A stretch of DNA of 37,747 nucleotides from an uncultured Bacilli bacterium (GCA_934162265.1 CAKPHZ010000014.1:1-37747), one strand, 5' to 3'; positions 14,564 through 22,688 are shown, counted from the stretch's first letter. A program made the numbers and translations. The notes: generated by a model from the sequence alone, not told the origin.

Positions 14564-15706
14564 ATGAAACTAGAAGGAGCAAACGCTTTTAGCGAAAACA
14601 ATTTATTTACCATTTATACCGTAAATAGTATGACTAGTGGGGAATATGCTGTTGTAATGCCTAAAGAGGTAATGGGGACAGTAAATATGTTAATTGATTT
14701 CCATCAAAAAAGTTTTTTTGATAACTTAATATCAGGAAGTAAAACTAAAGATGATTTAATGAAAGTATTAGAAGGAGAATATAATTTTATTAAAAATACT
14801 TATGCAAACTTTATGCTAGTGTTACCTATGTTTGATGAGAATAGCTATATTAGTATTGTTAATTCTAAAGATAAACAAAAGATGTTTGATGAAGTAAAAA
14901 AAATAGGGGCAATTACTAGTGAAGTATATAAAAAAGTAACAGAAAGTGGATTTAATGCTCAAAACATTGATCAAAAGATAATTGTTTTAGAAAAAACAAA
15001 TGAAGACACTTCTTTTGTAGAATGGTTAAAAGAACAAATGCCTAACTTTGTAGAAGGATTAAAGTATCAAGAAGAAAAGAAGGAAGAAATAAATCCATTT
15101 ATGGGAGTAAATCCTTTTGGCCCAGCACCAGCAGAAAATCAACAATCAACTGTAGCACAAGCAAGTGGAAATAGCATTTTTGATACTCCAGTAACTCCTC
15201 AACCAGCAGTACAATCAGAGCCAGTAGTAGCATCAACACCAAATAATGATATTTTTGGAAATTCTACTCAACAAATATCATCACCAGTACAACAACCATC
15301 TAATGAAACTCCGATAGAAAATACGAACTCTATTTTTGGAAATCCTACTCCAACACAAACAACAGTAGAGCCAACTCAACAAGCTCAAAGTACTATGCCA
15401 AATATTGGATTTTCTACACCAGCAGAAAATGTTTCTACACCAGTAGCAACACCACAGCCAATAAATACAGTAGATTTAGAAGGAACAACTGCATTTAGAC
15501 CAATTCCTGGAGATACAACGCAAATTCAAAATCCTAATCCTACTACAGCAACACCAGTAGAGGCAAAGAGTATTGAAGAAGTGCAAGAAGAACATAAAGC
15601 TAGTAAAGGAATTACTAACTTATTAATATTGCTTGTTATCTTAGTAGGAGTAACTTTAGCCAGTATTGAATTAGGAAAATTTTTATATAATGTTTATGGA
15701 AAATAG
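14564..15706 (+). CDS. Tail-anchored protein with Pro/Thr/Gln-rich linker and repeated NPF/NxIF motifs
   Basis: 380 aa, unrecognised. Residues 1-165 form a globular, probably cytoplasmic domain. About 170-345 is low-complexity, rich in Pro, Thr, Gln, Asn and Ser, and punctuated by short motifs NPFM (177), NPFG (183), NSIFD (203), NDIFG (228), NSIFG (255) and NIGFS (280). A single hydrophobic helix (about 351-370) near the C-terminus suggests tail anchoring with the N-terminus inside. The ATG at 14564 has the SD AGAGGTG; the GTG at 14555 lies within that SD. The gene is transcribed alone, divergently from RNase J, from a shared palindromic promoter region. The evenly spaced motifs suggest a multivalent docking scaffold, which is inference only. 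Confidence 0.75.
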   Translation: MKLEGANAFSENNLFTIYTVNSMTSGEYAVVMPKEVMGTVNMLIDFHQKSFFDNLISGSKTKDDLMKVLEGEYNFIKNTYANFMLVLPMFDENSYISIVNSKDKQKMFDEVKKIGAITSEVYKKVTESGFNAQNIDQKIIVLEKTNEDTSFVEWLKEQMPNFVEGLKYQEEKKEEINPFMGVNPFGPAPAENQQSTVAQASGNSIFDTPVTPQPAVQSEPVVASTPNNDIFGNSTQQISSPVQQPSNETPIENTNSIFGNPTPTQTTVEPTQQAQSTMPNIGFSTPAENVSTPVATPQPINTVDLEGTTAFRPIPGDTTQIQNPNPTTATPVEAKSIEEVQEEHKASKGITNLLILLVILVGVTLASIELGKFLYNVYGK

Positions 15707-15726
15707 AAAAATCTATTTTCTTTTTA
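15699..15726 (+). terminator. Intrinsic terminator after the tail-anchored gene
   Basis: GAAAATAG (15699-15706) pairs with CTATTTTC (15713-15720), followed by TTTTT. The stop codon TAG is part of the left arm. Confidence 0.75.
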
Positions 15727-15771
15727 TTAACTCCAAGATAATTTTTATGTGAAAAAAAGTGAAAAAATATA

Positions 15772-15800
15772 TTGCATTTTTATTTTATTTTTGATATACT
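15772..15800 (+). promoter_or_regulatory. Promoter of the first TasA-like gene
   Basis: TTGCAT (15772-15777), 17-nt spacer, TATACT (15795-15800) with an extended -10 TGA at 15792-15794. A strong SD AAGGAGG lies at 15810-15816. Confidence 0.75.
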
Positions 15801-15827
15801 CGTTATAGTAAGGAGGAAAGATAAAAG

Positions 15828-16970
15828 ATGAAAGAACAAAAAAATAATGGAAGGGGAATATTTTACGGTGTAATTGGTGTTGCAACATTAGTTGTTGCCA
15901 TTATTGGTGCAACATTTGCATACTTTACTGCAACTGCTACTAATGCTACAAATATCACTGGTAATATGGCTACTGTTAGTTTTGGACTAGATGTTCGTAA
16001 AGTAACAAAAGCTGATGAGACTAAGGGTGGTATGATACCAATGTCAAATACAATGGTAGAAGCTGCAATAAAGGGAACAAATTCTGATACACCAAAGAAA
16101 GATACAGATAGCGCGCAACAAATTTGTGTAGACGATAACGGAAACGCCGTTTGTCAAATATACAAAATTGCTGTTAGTAATAATGGTACTGCTGGTATGT
16201 TCTTAGATGGTTATGTATCACTAACTGGTGGTTCTAACGCTACTGCTAGTAAGACACCTGAAGACACAACTAGCGAAATGTGGAAAAATCTTAAAGCTGA
16301 AGGTGATACTAAAACAACTATGCGTTGGGCTCAAGTTTTCTGTACTGGTACTGATAATCAATTAACAAGTTGTACTACAAAAGGACAATCAACAACTAGA
16401 GCAACTGGAGACAAAGGAATATCTACTGATTGGGATGCACTTGGAATTGATGCAGCTGCTGATGCAGCAAATACAGGTGCCATTGGATTTGCAAGAACAC
16501 AAATTAAAACAGAGGGAATTACGGCATCAGGTACTTATCAAAATAACCCTTATGACATCATTAATACAAACTTTATTAGAATTAGCGATCACAAATTAGC
16601 AAGTGGAGCAGATACTGATGCAAGTGTTGATAAATATACAAGAACAGATGATGTTACTTCTGCATTAGTATTTAACCAAAGAATTGACCCTAAAGGAACT
16701 GGTACTCCAGTAAATGCAACTGCAACTGATAGTGATAGTACAAAGACATATACAGATAGTCAAGTATACTATATTGTTGTATGGTTAGCTGAAACTGGTA
16801 AAAACCAAACTGCAGGTAATGCTGATGTTACAACTGGCGGAGAAGGTGGAACTACCGGTTTAAGCTTCTTCAAGGGTACTGTTGCATTTAGTTCTGCACA
16901 AGGTAGTGAGGTTACTGCTACATTCTCTGGATACACTGCTGTTAAATCAGATAAAATCAAGGCGGATTAA
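15828..16970 (+). CDS. TasA/camelysin-like secreted protein with SipW-type leader
   Basis: 380 aa. The leader has charged residues 1-10, a hydrophobic core (12-27), then GATFAYFTATATN, matching the SipW-dependent signal pattern (hydrophobic core followed by G-x-F-A-Y-F). The mature part is Thr/Ser/Asn/Gly-rich with strand-like segments. ATVSFGLDVRKVT, a Cys pair around a DDNGNAVCQIYKI segment, MFLDGYVSLTG and FFKGTVAFSS...VTATFSGY are all shared with the next gene. A second Cys pair (FCTGTDNQLTSC) is unique to this copy. The family forms extracellular fibres or surface proteins. Richer G/C use than its neighbours and an optimal SD suggest high expression. It is followed by its own terminator. 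Confidence 0.82.
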   Translation: MKEQKNNGRGIFYGVIGVATLVVAIIGATFAYFTATATNATNITGNMATVSFGLDVRKVTKADETKGGMIPMSNTMVEAAIKGTNSDTPKKDTDSAQQICVDDNGNAVCQIYKIAVSNNGTAGMFLDGYVSLTGGSNATASKTPEDTTSEMWKNLKAEGDTKTTMRWAQVFCTGTDNQLTSCTTKGQSTTRATGDKGISTDWDALGIDAAADAANTGAIGFARTQIKTEGITASGTYQNNPYDIINTNFIRISDHKLASGADTDASVDKYTRTDDVTSALVFNQRIDPKGTGTPVNATATDSDSTKTYTDSQVYYIVVWLAETGKNQTAGNADVTTGGEGGTTGLSFFKGTVAFSSAQGSEVTATFSGYTAVKSDKIKAD

Positions 16971-16990
16971 TTCAGAATATATAAAATTAG

Positions 16991-17018
16991 AAGCAATAGT
17001 AATATTGCTTTTTTTTTT
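16991..17018 (+). terminator. Intrinsic terminator between the two TasA-like genes
   Basis: AAGCAATA, a GTAA tetraloop, TATTGCTT (17003-17010), then eight T. It makes the first copy mainly monocistronic. Confidence 0.9.
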
Positions 17019-17024
17019 GCAATT

Positions 17025-17033
17025 TGGTAAAAT
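17025..17033 (+). promoter_or_regulatory. Candidate extended -10 for the second TasA-like gene
   Basis: TGGTAAAAT is an extended -10 with TAAAAT at 17028-17033. No good -35 is at the expected spacing, because the preceding terminator's T run occupies it. Confidence 0.4.
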
Positions 17034-17060
17034 ATTTATAGAGAATAAGGGTGATATATT

Positions 17061-17771
17061 TTGAAAAAGATAGATAAAAAAATGGTATATTTTCTTGTAG
17101 GTTGTCTTTTATTAGTGATGTTAGTAGTAGGAGCTACTTATGCTTATTTTACGGCAAAAGCTAACGACGATAACACAGTAAAAGGAGATGCTGCAACAGT
17201 TAGTTTTGGACTTAGCGTAGATAAAGTTACTACAATAGATATGGCCTATGGACTTGTCCCAATGAAGAATAACCAAGCTCCTAAAGCAGCTAGCAATAAA
17301 TGCTATGATGATAATAATAATGCAGGATGCCAATTATATAAAATAACAATAACCGCAGATAGTGATACAGTTATGTTCCTAGATGGATATGTATTTATGA
17401 CACCAAAAGATGAAAGATTAGAAACAAGAATTGCTAATGTTTATACAGATGATAAAGAAAACTTTTATACTAAATTTACTCCAGAAGATTTTACAAAGGG
17501 AGATTTTGATGAGAGTAATTATATCAAAACAGGAGTTCGTGTTACGGATAAAGAAACATCTCCCAAAAGAACAGAAGATTATAATTGTTTAGTAGTATCA
17601 AATGAAAAAATAGGAGGAGATGTTGGAAGAACAAGAGAATTTTATATTATGGTTTGGGTTTATGATAATGGAGAAGCGCAAGATTACTTACAAGGTATGC
17701 AACTTGCTTATCAAGGAGAAGTCACTTTTGTAACAGCAGAAGGAAATGAAATTAGTGCAACGTTTGACTAA
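17061..17771 (+). CDS. Second TasA/camelysin-like secreted protein
   Basis: 236 aa, a shorter paralogue of the preceding gene. The leader is KKMVYFLVGCLLLVMLVV followed by GATYAYFTAKAND, the SipW-type cleavage region. Shared blocks are DAATVSFGLSVDKVT, GLVPMKNN, a CYDDNNNAGCQLYKI Cys pair, VMFLDGYVFMTP, EFYIMVWVYDNGEAQ and GEVTFVTAEGNEISATFD. The Thr-rich central insertion of the larger copy is missing. The start is TTG at 17061 with AAGGGTGAT 6 nt upstream. Codon use is more A/T-rich than in the first copy, which suggests lower expression. It is probably a minor or accessory subunit of the same surface structure, by analogy with paired TasA-family proteins. Confidence 0.8.
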   Translation: MKKIDKKMVYFLVGCLLLVMLVVGATYAYFTAKANDDNTVKGDAATVSFGLSVDKVTTIDMAYGLVPMKNNQAPKAASNKCYDDNNNAGCQLYKITITADSDTVMFLDGYVFMTPKDERLETRIANVYTDDKENFYTKFTPEDFTKGDFDESNYIKTGVRVTDKETSPKRTEDYNCLVVSNEKIGGDVGRTREFYIMVWVYDNGEAQDYLQGMQLAYQGEVTFVTAEGNEISATFD

Positions 17772-17843
17772 TTTAAATTTATAGACCATGAAATTCAAAA
17801 TAATATTATCTAAAGTTTAAAGATATTTGAAAGAACAAATAGC

Positions 17844-17877
17844 AAAAAGTTAGAGGTTACATTTCCTCTAACTTTTT
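17844..17877. terminator. Bidirectional terminator between second TasA-like gene and radical SAM gene
   Basis: A perfect 13-bp stem, AAAAAGTTAGAGG (17844-17856) with CCTCTAACTTTTT (17865-17877), loop of 8 nt. It serves both converging genes. Confidence 0.9.
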
Positions 17878-18792
17878 CCCTTGATAAGTATTTCTTTTTT
17901 TCATCTCTTTATCAATATCATTTAATACACAAAACTTTTTGATAAGCCAAGTTGGTTCAATTAAATTTTTAGGATCAGGATCAGAAGTAATTCGATGAAT
18001 AACAATCTCAGGTCTTAAATACTCTAATTGACTAATGACAATATCAATATATTCTTCTTTAGATAATACTTTAAATTTCTTCTCCTGATATAAAGTTGCT
18101 AAAGGAGTATCCTTTACAATATTAAGCATATGAATTTTAATACCATTAATATCAAGATGATTTAAGTATTTTACCGTATCTATCATCATTTCTTTAGTTT
18201 CATAAGGAAGTCCATTAATAATATGAACAACAACTTCTATATTTCTTTTTCTTAATTTTTTTACCATTTCTTCAAATTGAGTTAAACTATGACAACGATT
18301 AATTAATTTAGCTGTATCTTCATGAATCGTCTGAAGACCAAGCTCAACAGTTACATCAGTATTTTTATTCAATTCTTCTAAATAATCTAAAACTTCATCC
18401 TCAATAGCATCAGGTCTTGTCGCAATAGCAATTCCAATTACATTCTCTTTTTTTAAGACACTCTCATATTTTTCTTTTAAAACAGAAAGTGGGGCATAAG
18501 TATTCGTATGAGCTTGAAAATAAGCAATATATTTCCCACTAGGCCATTTCTTAGAAAGTGTTTCCTTTATTTCATCAAACTGCTCACTTAAACTTTTAGA
18601 AATATCTCCTCCAAAATCTCCACTCCCTGACTTAGAGCAATAAATACATCCTCCATAGCCAACCTTTCCATCAATATTAGGACAAGTAAATCCAGCATTT
18701 AAACTAACTTTAATCACTTTACAATGATATTTTTCTTTATAATGATAATTTAACGTATGATATCTTTTATTATCTAACGAATATTGAAACAT
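17857..18792 (-). CDS. TIGR01212-family radical SAM protein (YhcC/YtqA-like)
   Basis: Elp3-type radical S-adenosylmethionine protein of 311 aa. The cluster-binding cysteines are C37, C49 and C52 in CPNIDGKVGYGGCIYC, the YhcC/YtqA signature. FQAHTNTYAP, IATRPDAI, VELGLQTIH and HIINGLPYET are further family motifs. The substrate is unproven; a tRNA- or metabolite-modifying role is often assumed. Three in-frame starts cluster at 18801 (GTG), 18798 and 18792. I prefer ATG 18792 because AGGTGA ends 5 nt upstream and the protein then begins MFQYSLDNKRYHTLN, as relatives do. It is transcribed alone on the minus strand. Confidence 0.9.
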   Translation of the reverse strand: MFQYSLDNKRYHTLNYHYKEKYHCKVIKVSLNAGFTCPNIDGKVGYGGCIYCSKSGSGDFGGDISKSLSEQFDEIKETLSKKWPSGKYIAYFQAHTNTYAPLSVLKEKYESVLKKENVIGIAIATRPDAIEDEVLDYLEELNKNTDVTVELGLQTIHEDTAKLINRCHSLTQFEEMVKKLRKRNIEVVVHIINGLPYETKEMMIDTVKYLNHLDINGIKIHMLNIVKDTPLATLYQEKKFKVLSKEEYIDIVISQLEYLRPEIVIHRITSDPDPKNLIEPTWLIKKFCVLNDIDKEMKKRNTYQGKKLEEM

Positions 18793-18809
18793 CTTCATCA
18801 CCTGTATTC

Positions 18810-18838
18810 ATTTTAAACATAAATTTTTTATTTGTAAA
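18810..18838 (-). promoter_or_regulatory. Promoter of the radical SAM gene
   Basis: On the minus strand: TTTACA (plus 18833-18838), 17-nt spacer, TAAAAT (plus 18810-18815). Confidence 0.7.
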
Positions 18839-18905
18839 GACAATAGACTATATGCTATCTTCATTCTTTAACAAAAAAAACTTCTATTGAAGTATTTTAA
18901 ATAAA

Positions 18906-18932
18906 TTAGCAATACAAATTGACAATTGCTAA
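18906..18932 (+). promoter_or_regulatory. CIRCE-like inverted repeat (possible HrcA operator) at htpG
   Basis: Left arm TTAGCAATA, 9-nt spacer, right arm AATTGCTAA. The 9-9-9 geometry is that of CIRCE (TTAGCACTC-N9-GAGTGCTAA). The arms match the consensus at 7 of 9 positions each. It covers the htpG -35. HrcA control is inferred and another repressor is possible; hrcA is not in the window. Confidence 0.5.
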
Positions 18933-18947
18933 AATAGGTGTTATATT
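18919..18947 (+). promoter_or_regulatory. Promoter of htpG
   Basis: A perfect TTGACA (18919-18924), 17-nt spacer, TATATT (18942-18947). A 16-nt inverted repeat (AGTTAA-GAAT-TTAACT, 18954-18969) sits at the expected transcript start. Confidence 0.82.
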
Positions 18948-18986
18948 ATCAATAGTTAAGAATTTAACTAGAAATGAGGAATACTT

Positions 18987-20903
18987 ATGGAAAAAGAGAA
19001 AAAAGAAAAAAAACAATTTAAAGCTGAGTCAAAAAAATTATTAGATTTAATGATTCATTCAATTTATACAAATAAAGAAATATTTTTAAGAGAATTACTA
19101 TCTAATGCTAGTGATGCTATGGATAAATTAGCATATCGTTCTCTTACAGATACTTCATTAAATATTAATAGAGATAATCTAGAAATTAGAATTGATATCG
19201 ATAAAGAAAAAAGAAAATTAATTATTTCTGATAATGGTTGTGGAATGACCAAAGAAGAATTAGAAAATAATTTAGGAACTATCGCAAAAAGTGGTTCCCT
19301 AGACTTTAAAAAACTTTATGATAAAGAAAAGAAAGATGGTCAAGATATTGACATCATTGGTCAATTTGGTGTTGGTTTTTATTCAGCATTTATGGTAAGT
19401 GATAAAATTAAAGTAGAAAGTAAATCTGTTGATTCTGAGGATGCCTATATTTGGAAAAGTGAAGGAGCAGATGGCTATGAAATCAAAAAAGGAAAAAGAA
19501 AAGATACTGGTACAACAATTACACTAAGTATCAAAGAGGATACAGAAGAAGAAAATTACAGTGAATTTTTAGATACTTATCATATTCAATCAATTGTAAA
19601 AAAATATTCAGATTATATTCGTTACCCAATTAAAATGATGATTGAGCATTCAAAACTAAAAGAAGGCAGTAAAGATGAATATGAAAAAGAAATCGTTGAA
19701 GAAACAGTAAATAGCATGATTCCTCTATGGAAAAAATCTAAAAAAGATATTACTGAAGAAGAATATCAAAACTTTTATAGTTCTAAATTCTTTGATTATG
19801 ATAAACCATTAAAGACTATCCATACTTCTGTTGAAGGACAATGTAGCTATAATGCACTTCTTTACATACCAAGTCATCTTCCATATGATTTTTATACTAA
19901 AGAATATGAAAAAGGACTACAATTATATTCAAGTGGTGTCCTAATTATGGATAAGTGTGCTGACTTATTACCAGATTACTTTAGCTTTGTCAAAGGACTT
20001 GTCGATACAGAAGATATTTCTTTAAATATTTCAAGAGAAATTCTTCAACAAAACCATTCACTTAAATTAATCGCTAAAAGCATTGAAAAGAAAATCAAAA
20101 AAGAATTAGAAACCATGCTAAAAGAAGATAGAGAAACTTACGAATCTTTCTTTAAAACATTTGGTATGCAAATTAAATTTGGTGTTTATGCTGACTATGG
20201 TGTTCACAAAGATGATTTAAAAGATTTATTAATGTTCTATTCTTCAACAGAAAAGAAATTAGTTACATTAGATGAATATGTTTCAAGAATGAAAGAAGGA
20301 CAAGAAAATATTTATTATGCATGTGGCGAAAGTACAGATAAAGTAGATAATATGCCTCAAGTAGAAGGAATCAAAGAAAAAGGCTATGAAATTTTATATC
20401 TAACTGAATATGTCGATGAATTTGCTCTACAAACATTAACTACTTATAATGCCAAAAAATTTATGAACGTTTCTAACGATACCGTAGATTTAGATAATGA
20501 TGAAGAAAAGAAAGAACTAGAAAAGGCAAATACTGATGCTAAAGATATGTTTGAAGTAATGAAAAAAGTACTAGAAAACAATAATATTTCGGATATCAAA
20601 TTTACTCATCGATTAAAAAAACATCCTGTTTGCTTAACAACAGAAGGAGAGCTATCTGCTAGTATGGAAAAAGTATTAAATGCTCTACCAAACGACAATA
20701 AAGTAAACGCTAAAATGATACTAGAAATTAATGAAAAACATCCTATTAGTGAAAAAATTAAAACATTATATAAAGATAATAAGGATGAATTAGAAAAATA
20801 TACAAAGATATTATATGCACAAGCAAGACTAATTGAAGGTTTACCAATTGATAATCCAACAGAAATTAGTACCCTTATTTGTGATGTAATTTCAGAAAAT
20901 TAG
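18987..20903 (+). CDS. htpG: Molecular chaperone HtpG (Hsp90 family)
   Basis: Dimeric ATP-dependent Hsp90 chaperone, 638 aa, cytoplasmic. The N-terminal GHKL ATPase has E36 and N40 (ELLSNASDAMDKL), DNGCGM (82-87), the lid region NLGTIAKSGS and GQFGVGFYSAFM (125-136). The middle domain contains SVEGQCSYNALLYIP and NISREILQQN, with the conserved Arg contacting ATP phosphate. A C-terminal dimerisation domain follows. The first nine residues are an unusual Lys/Glu cluster. The SD (GAGG) is modest. The promoter has a CIRCE-like operator, consistent with heat-shock control. The RDD gene begins 8 nt after the stop. Confidence 0.97.
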   Translation: MEKEKKEKKQFKAESKKLLDLMIHSIYTNKEIFLRELLSNASDAMDKLAYRSLTDTSLNINRDNLEIRIDIDKEKRKLIISDNGCGMTKEELENNLGTIAKSGSLDFKKLYDKEKKDGQDIDIIGQFGVGFYSAFMVSDKIKVESKSVDSEDAYIWKSEGADGYEIKKGKRKDTGTTITLSIKEDTEEENYSEFLDTYHIQSIVKKYSDYIRYPIKMMIEHSKLKEGSKDEYEKEIVEETVNSMIPLWKKSKKDITEEEYQNFYSSKFFDYDKPLKTIHTSVEGQCSYNALLYIPSHLPYDFYTKEYEKGLQLYSSGVLIMDKCADLLPDYFSFVKGLVDTEDISLNISREILQQNHSLKLIAKSIEKKIKKELETMLKEDRETYESFFKTFGMQIKFGVYADYGVHKDDLKDLLMFYSSTEKKLVTLDEYVSRMKEGQENIYYACGESTDKVDNMPQVEGIKEKGYEILYLTEYVDEFALQTLTTYNAKKFMNVSNDTVDLDNDEEKKELEKANTDAKDMFEVMKKVLENNNISDIKFTHRLKKHPVCLTTEGELSASMEKVLNALPNDNKVNAKMILEINEKHPISEKIKTLYKDNKDELEKYTKILYAQARLIEGLPIDNPTEISTLICDVISEN

Positions 20904-20911
20904 GAGATTTC

Positions 20912-21769
20912 ATGAAAAAAATACTGAAAAGGATTGGTGCTTATTTCATCGATATGATGGTGGTAATGCTAATTACTCAATGTCTATCAGGAGTACCATT
21001 CATCAATAAACAATTAGATACTTATAATAAGTATTATCAAGAATATTCAAATGCCTTAAAAGAATATAGTGAATTTAAATTAGAATTACAAAATAGTTTT
21101 AAAGATGAAAAAATTACTGAAAAAGAATACAATAAAATTATTAAAATTAGTGATGATTATAAACAAGAAATAGAAAAATTCTATGATGACAAAAAAATTA
21201 CTAAAAAAGAATATAAAACTATAAATAAAAATATGGATAACCATTATTTAAAAATCTATAAAAAATTATATTCTAAGGTAGAAAAGAATTCTATTTGCTA
21301 CTTTATTATTTATTTAATAACAACAATTTTCTATTTCGTATTCTTCAATTATTACACCAATGGAGAAACATTAGGAAAAAAGATTTTTCATCTAAAGATA
21401 GTAAATAATAAAGATAACAATAAAAAAGTATCAATATTAAGTTATATAATTAGAGCAATTTTTCTTTATCAACCAATCTATTACATCATCAAATTAATTT
21501 GCGTAATGATTTTAAATGGAAATGATTATTATAATGTGACATCTATTGTTTATGATATTCAATATTACCTACAATTTATTATTATCTTAACTGTAATGAT
21601 AAAAATGGATGGTAGAGGATTACACGATTTATTAGCAGGAACCAGAGTAGCATCTTACAATAGAAAAGGAGAAGAAATCGATTATTATTCAGAATCATTT
21701 CTAACCAAAAAACTAGATGAAAAAGTTATTGAGAAAAAAGAAAAGTTGAAACAAGAAAAAACAAAATAA
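20912..21769 (+). CDS. RDD-family membrane protein with a long SHOCT-like insertion
   Basis: 285 aa, polytopic. The RDD signature starts at R7 and D14 (KRIGAYFIDMMVV) and continues with YYTNGETLGKKIFHLKIV and DGRGLHDLLAGTRV near the C-terminus. Between the first and second TM segments lies an unusual charged helical region of about 80 residues. It holds two similar units, KDEKITEKEYNKI and DDKKITKKEYKTI, that resemble SHOCT motifs. RDD proteins are mostly uncharacterised; some act in Na+/H+ or osmolyte transport. Its place 8 nt after htpG, with SD AGGAGA, means it shares the heat-shock-type promoter. A good terminator follows. Confidence 0.82.
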   Translation: MKKILKRIGAYFIDMMVVMLITQCLSGVPFINKQLDTYNKYYQEYSNALKEYSEFKLELQNSFKDEKITEKEYNKIIKISDDYKQEIEKFYDDKKITKKEYKTINKNMDNHYLKIYKKLYSKVEKNSICYFIIYLITTIFYFVFFNYYTNGETLGKKIFHLKIVNNKDNNKKVSILSYIIRAIFLYQPIYYIIKLICVMILNGNDYYNVTSIVYDIQYYLQFIIILTVMIKMDGRGLHDLLAGTRVASYNRKGEEIDYYSESFLTKKLDEKVIEKKEKLKQEKTK

Positions 21770-21775
21770 TACATT

Positions 21776-21804
21776 CCTTATCTCTATTTTGAGATAAGGT
21801 TTTA
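21776..21804 (+). terminator. Terminator of htpG-RDD operon
   Basis: CCTTATCTC (21776-21784), a 6-nt loop, GAGATAAGG (21791-21799), then TTTT. Confidence 0.85.
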
Positions 21805-21827
21805 TTATGCAAATTGATATAAATTTA

Positions 21828-21836
21828 TGATATAAT
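21828..21836 (+). promoter_or_regulatory. Extended -10 promoter of the gene at 21857
   Basis: TGATATAAT: extended TGn plus perfect TATAAT (21831-21836). The -35 is poor. Confidence 0.6.
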
Positions 21837-21856
21837 AAATTATCGAGGTGACAAGT

Positions 21857-22537
21857 ATGGATATAAAAGATTATCAAAAATTAGGTGGTTATCAATACGC
21901 TTATGAAACAGAAACTGTAATAAAAAAAGAAACAATACAACCAGGAGAGTATTTTATAATCGATTTTTCTAAAACAAACCTTGGATCAGACACTTTAAAT
22001 ACAGTAAAGTTTGATGCAAAAAAAATGAAATTATTGATAGAAACTATTGATTTAGGAAAAGAGTGGAAATCAGCATTTAAAAGCAATTTGAATGATATTC
22101 CTATATTATTTAAATATTTAGGAAAAAACAAAGCAATTGAACCATTAACAGGAGAAATATTTATTATTGCCTTTCAAAGCGAACAAAAAAACTTTATTCA
22201 TAAGGAATATAAAAGAGATGATTTTGATTATCTTTTTGAAAATCAAGAGTATTATAATAAATATAAAAATTTTCCATTAATTATTTCAGGGAAAGATATT
22301 TATTTTCAAAGGCCAAAAAATGAAAATAAATTACAGTACTATCAGTTAGCAAAAAAATTAAATTTAAAGCAATTAATTCAAAATTTAATCCAAAAGTATC
22401 AATTAGATTTTATAAAAAATTATCAAGAAGTTGTGCAAACTAGATTTTATGATATCGCAAATGTAGATAATATAATGTATGACTTTGATAGGAATTTAGA
22501 AGAAAACATTTCTTTAAAGAAGAAATTAAAAAAATAA
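21857..22537 (+). CDS. Unknown soluble protein
   Basis: 226 aa, no signal peptide or TM segment, unrecognised. It is rich in Lys, Asn, Tyr and Ile. Segments such as GEYFIIDFSKTNLGS, GEIFIIAFQSEQKNFI and FPLIISGKDIYFQRP suggest mixed strands in the first two thirds. The last 70 residues look helical. The ATG at 21857 has the SD GAGGTG 6 nt upstream; an in-frame GTG at 21848 lies in that SD. It is monocistronic, with its own extended -10 promoter and rpsU starting 151 nt downstream. Confidence 0.65.
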   Translation: MDIKDYQKLGGYQYAYETETVIKKETIQPGEYFIIDFSKTNLGSDTLNTVKFDAKKMKLLIETIDLGKEWKSAFKSNLNDIPILFKYLGKNKAIEPLTGEIFIIAFQSEQKNFIHKEYKRDDFDYLFENQEYYNKYKNFPLIISGKDIYFQRPKNENKLQYYQLAKKLNLKQLIQNLIQKYQLDFIKNYQEVVQTRFYDIANVDNIMYDFDRNLEENISLKKKLKK

Positions 22538-22555
22538 TATAAGTTATAATTTATT

Positions 22556-22615
22556 AAGAAAAATTCTATAAAAGTATTTTACATTTTCAATAAAATACAA
22601 GAAAATTCTATAAAA
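22556..22615 (+). repeat. Direct repeat flanking a small hairpin upstream of rpsU
   Basis: AAGAAAAATTCTATAAAA (22556-22573) recurs almost exactly at 22599-22615 with one A fewer. Between the copies, GTATTTTA (22574-22581) pairs with TAAAATAC (22591-22598). It lies just before the rpsU promoter and could be a protein-binding site or the 3' end of the previous transcript. Confidence 0.4.
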
Positions 22616-22630
22616 ACGAGTCAAAATTCC

Positions 22631-22659
22631 TTGTTTATTTAGGATTTTGATGTTATAAT
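22631..22659 (+). promoter_or_regulatory. Promoter of rpsU-yqeY
   Basis: TTGTTT (22631-22636), 17-nt spacer, TATAAT (22654-22659) with an extended TGT just upstream. Confidence 0.75.
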
Positions 22660-22688
22660 TGGTAATGAATCAGAAGGGAGGGATAGAA

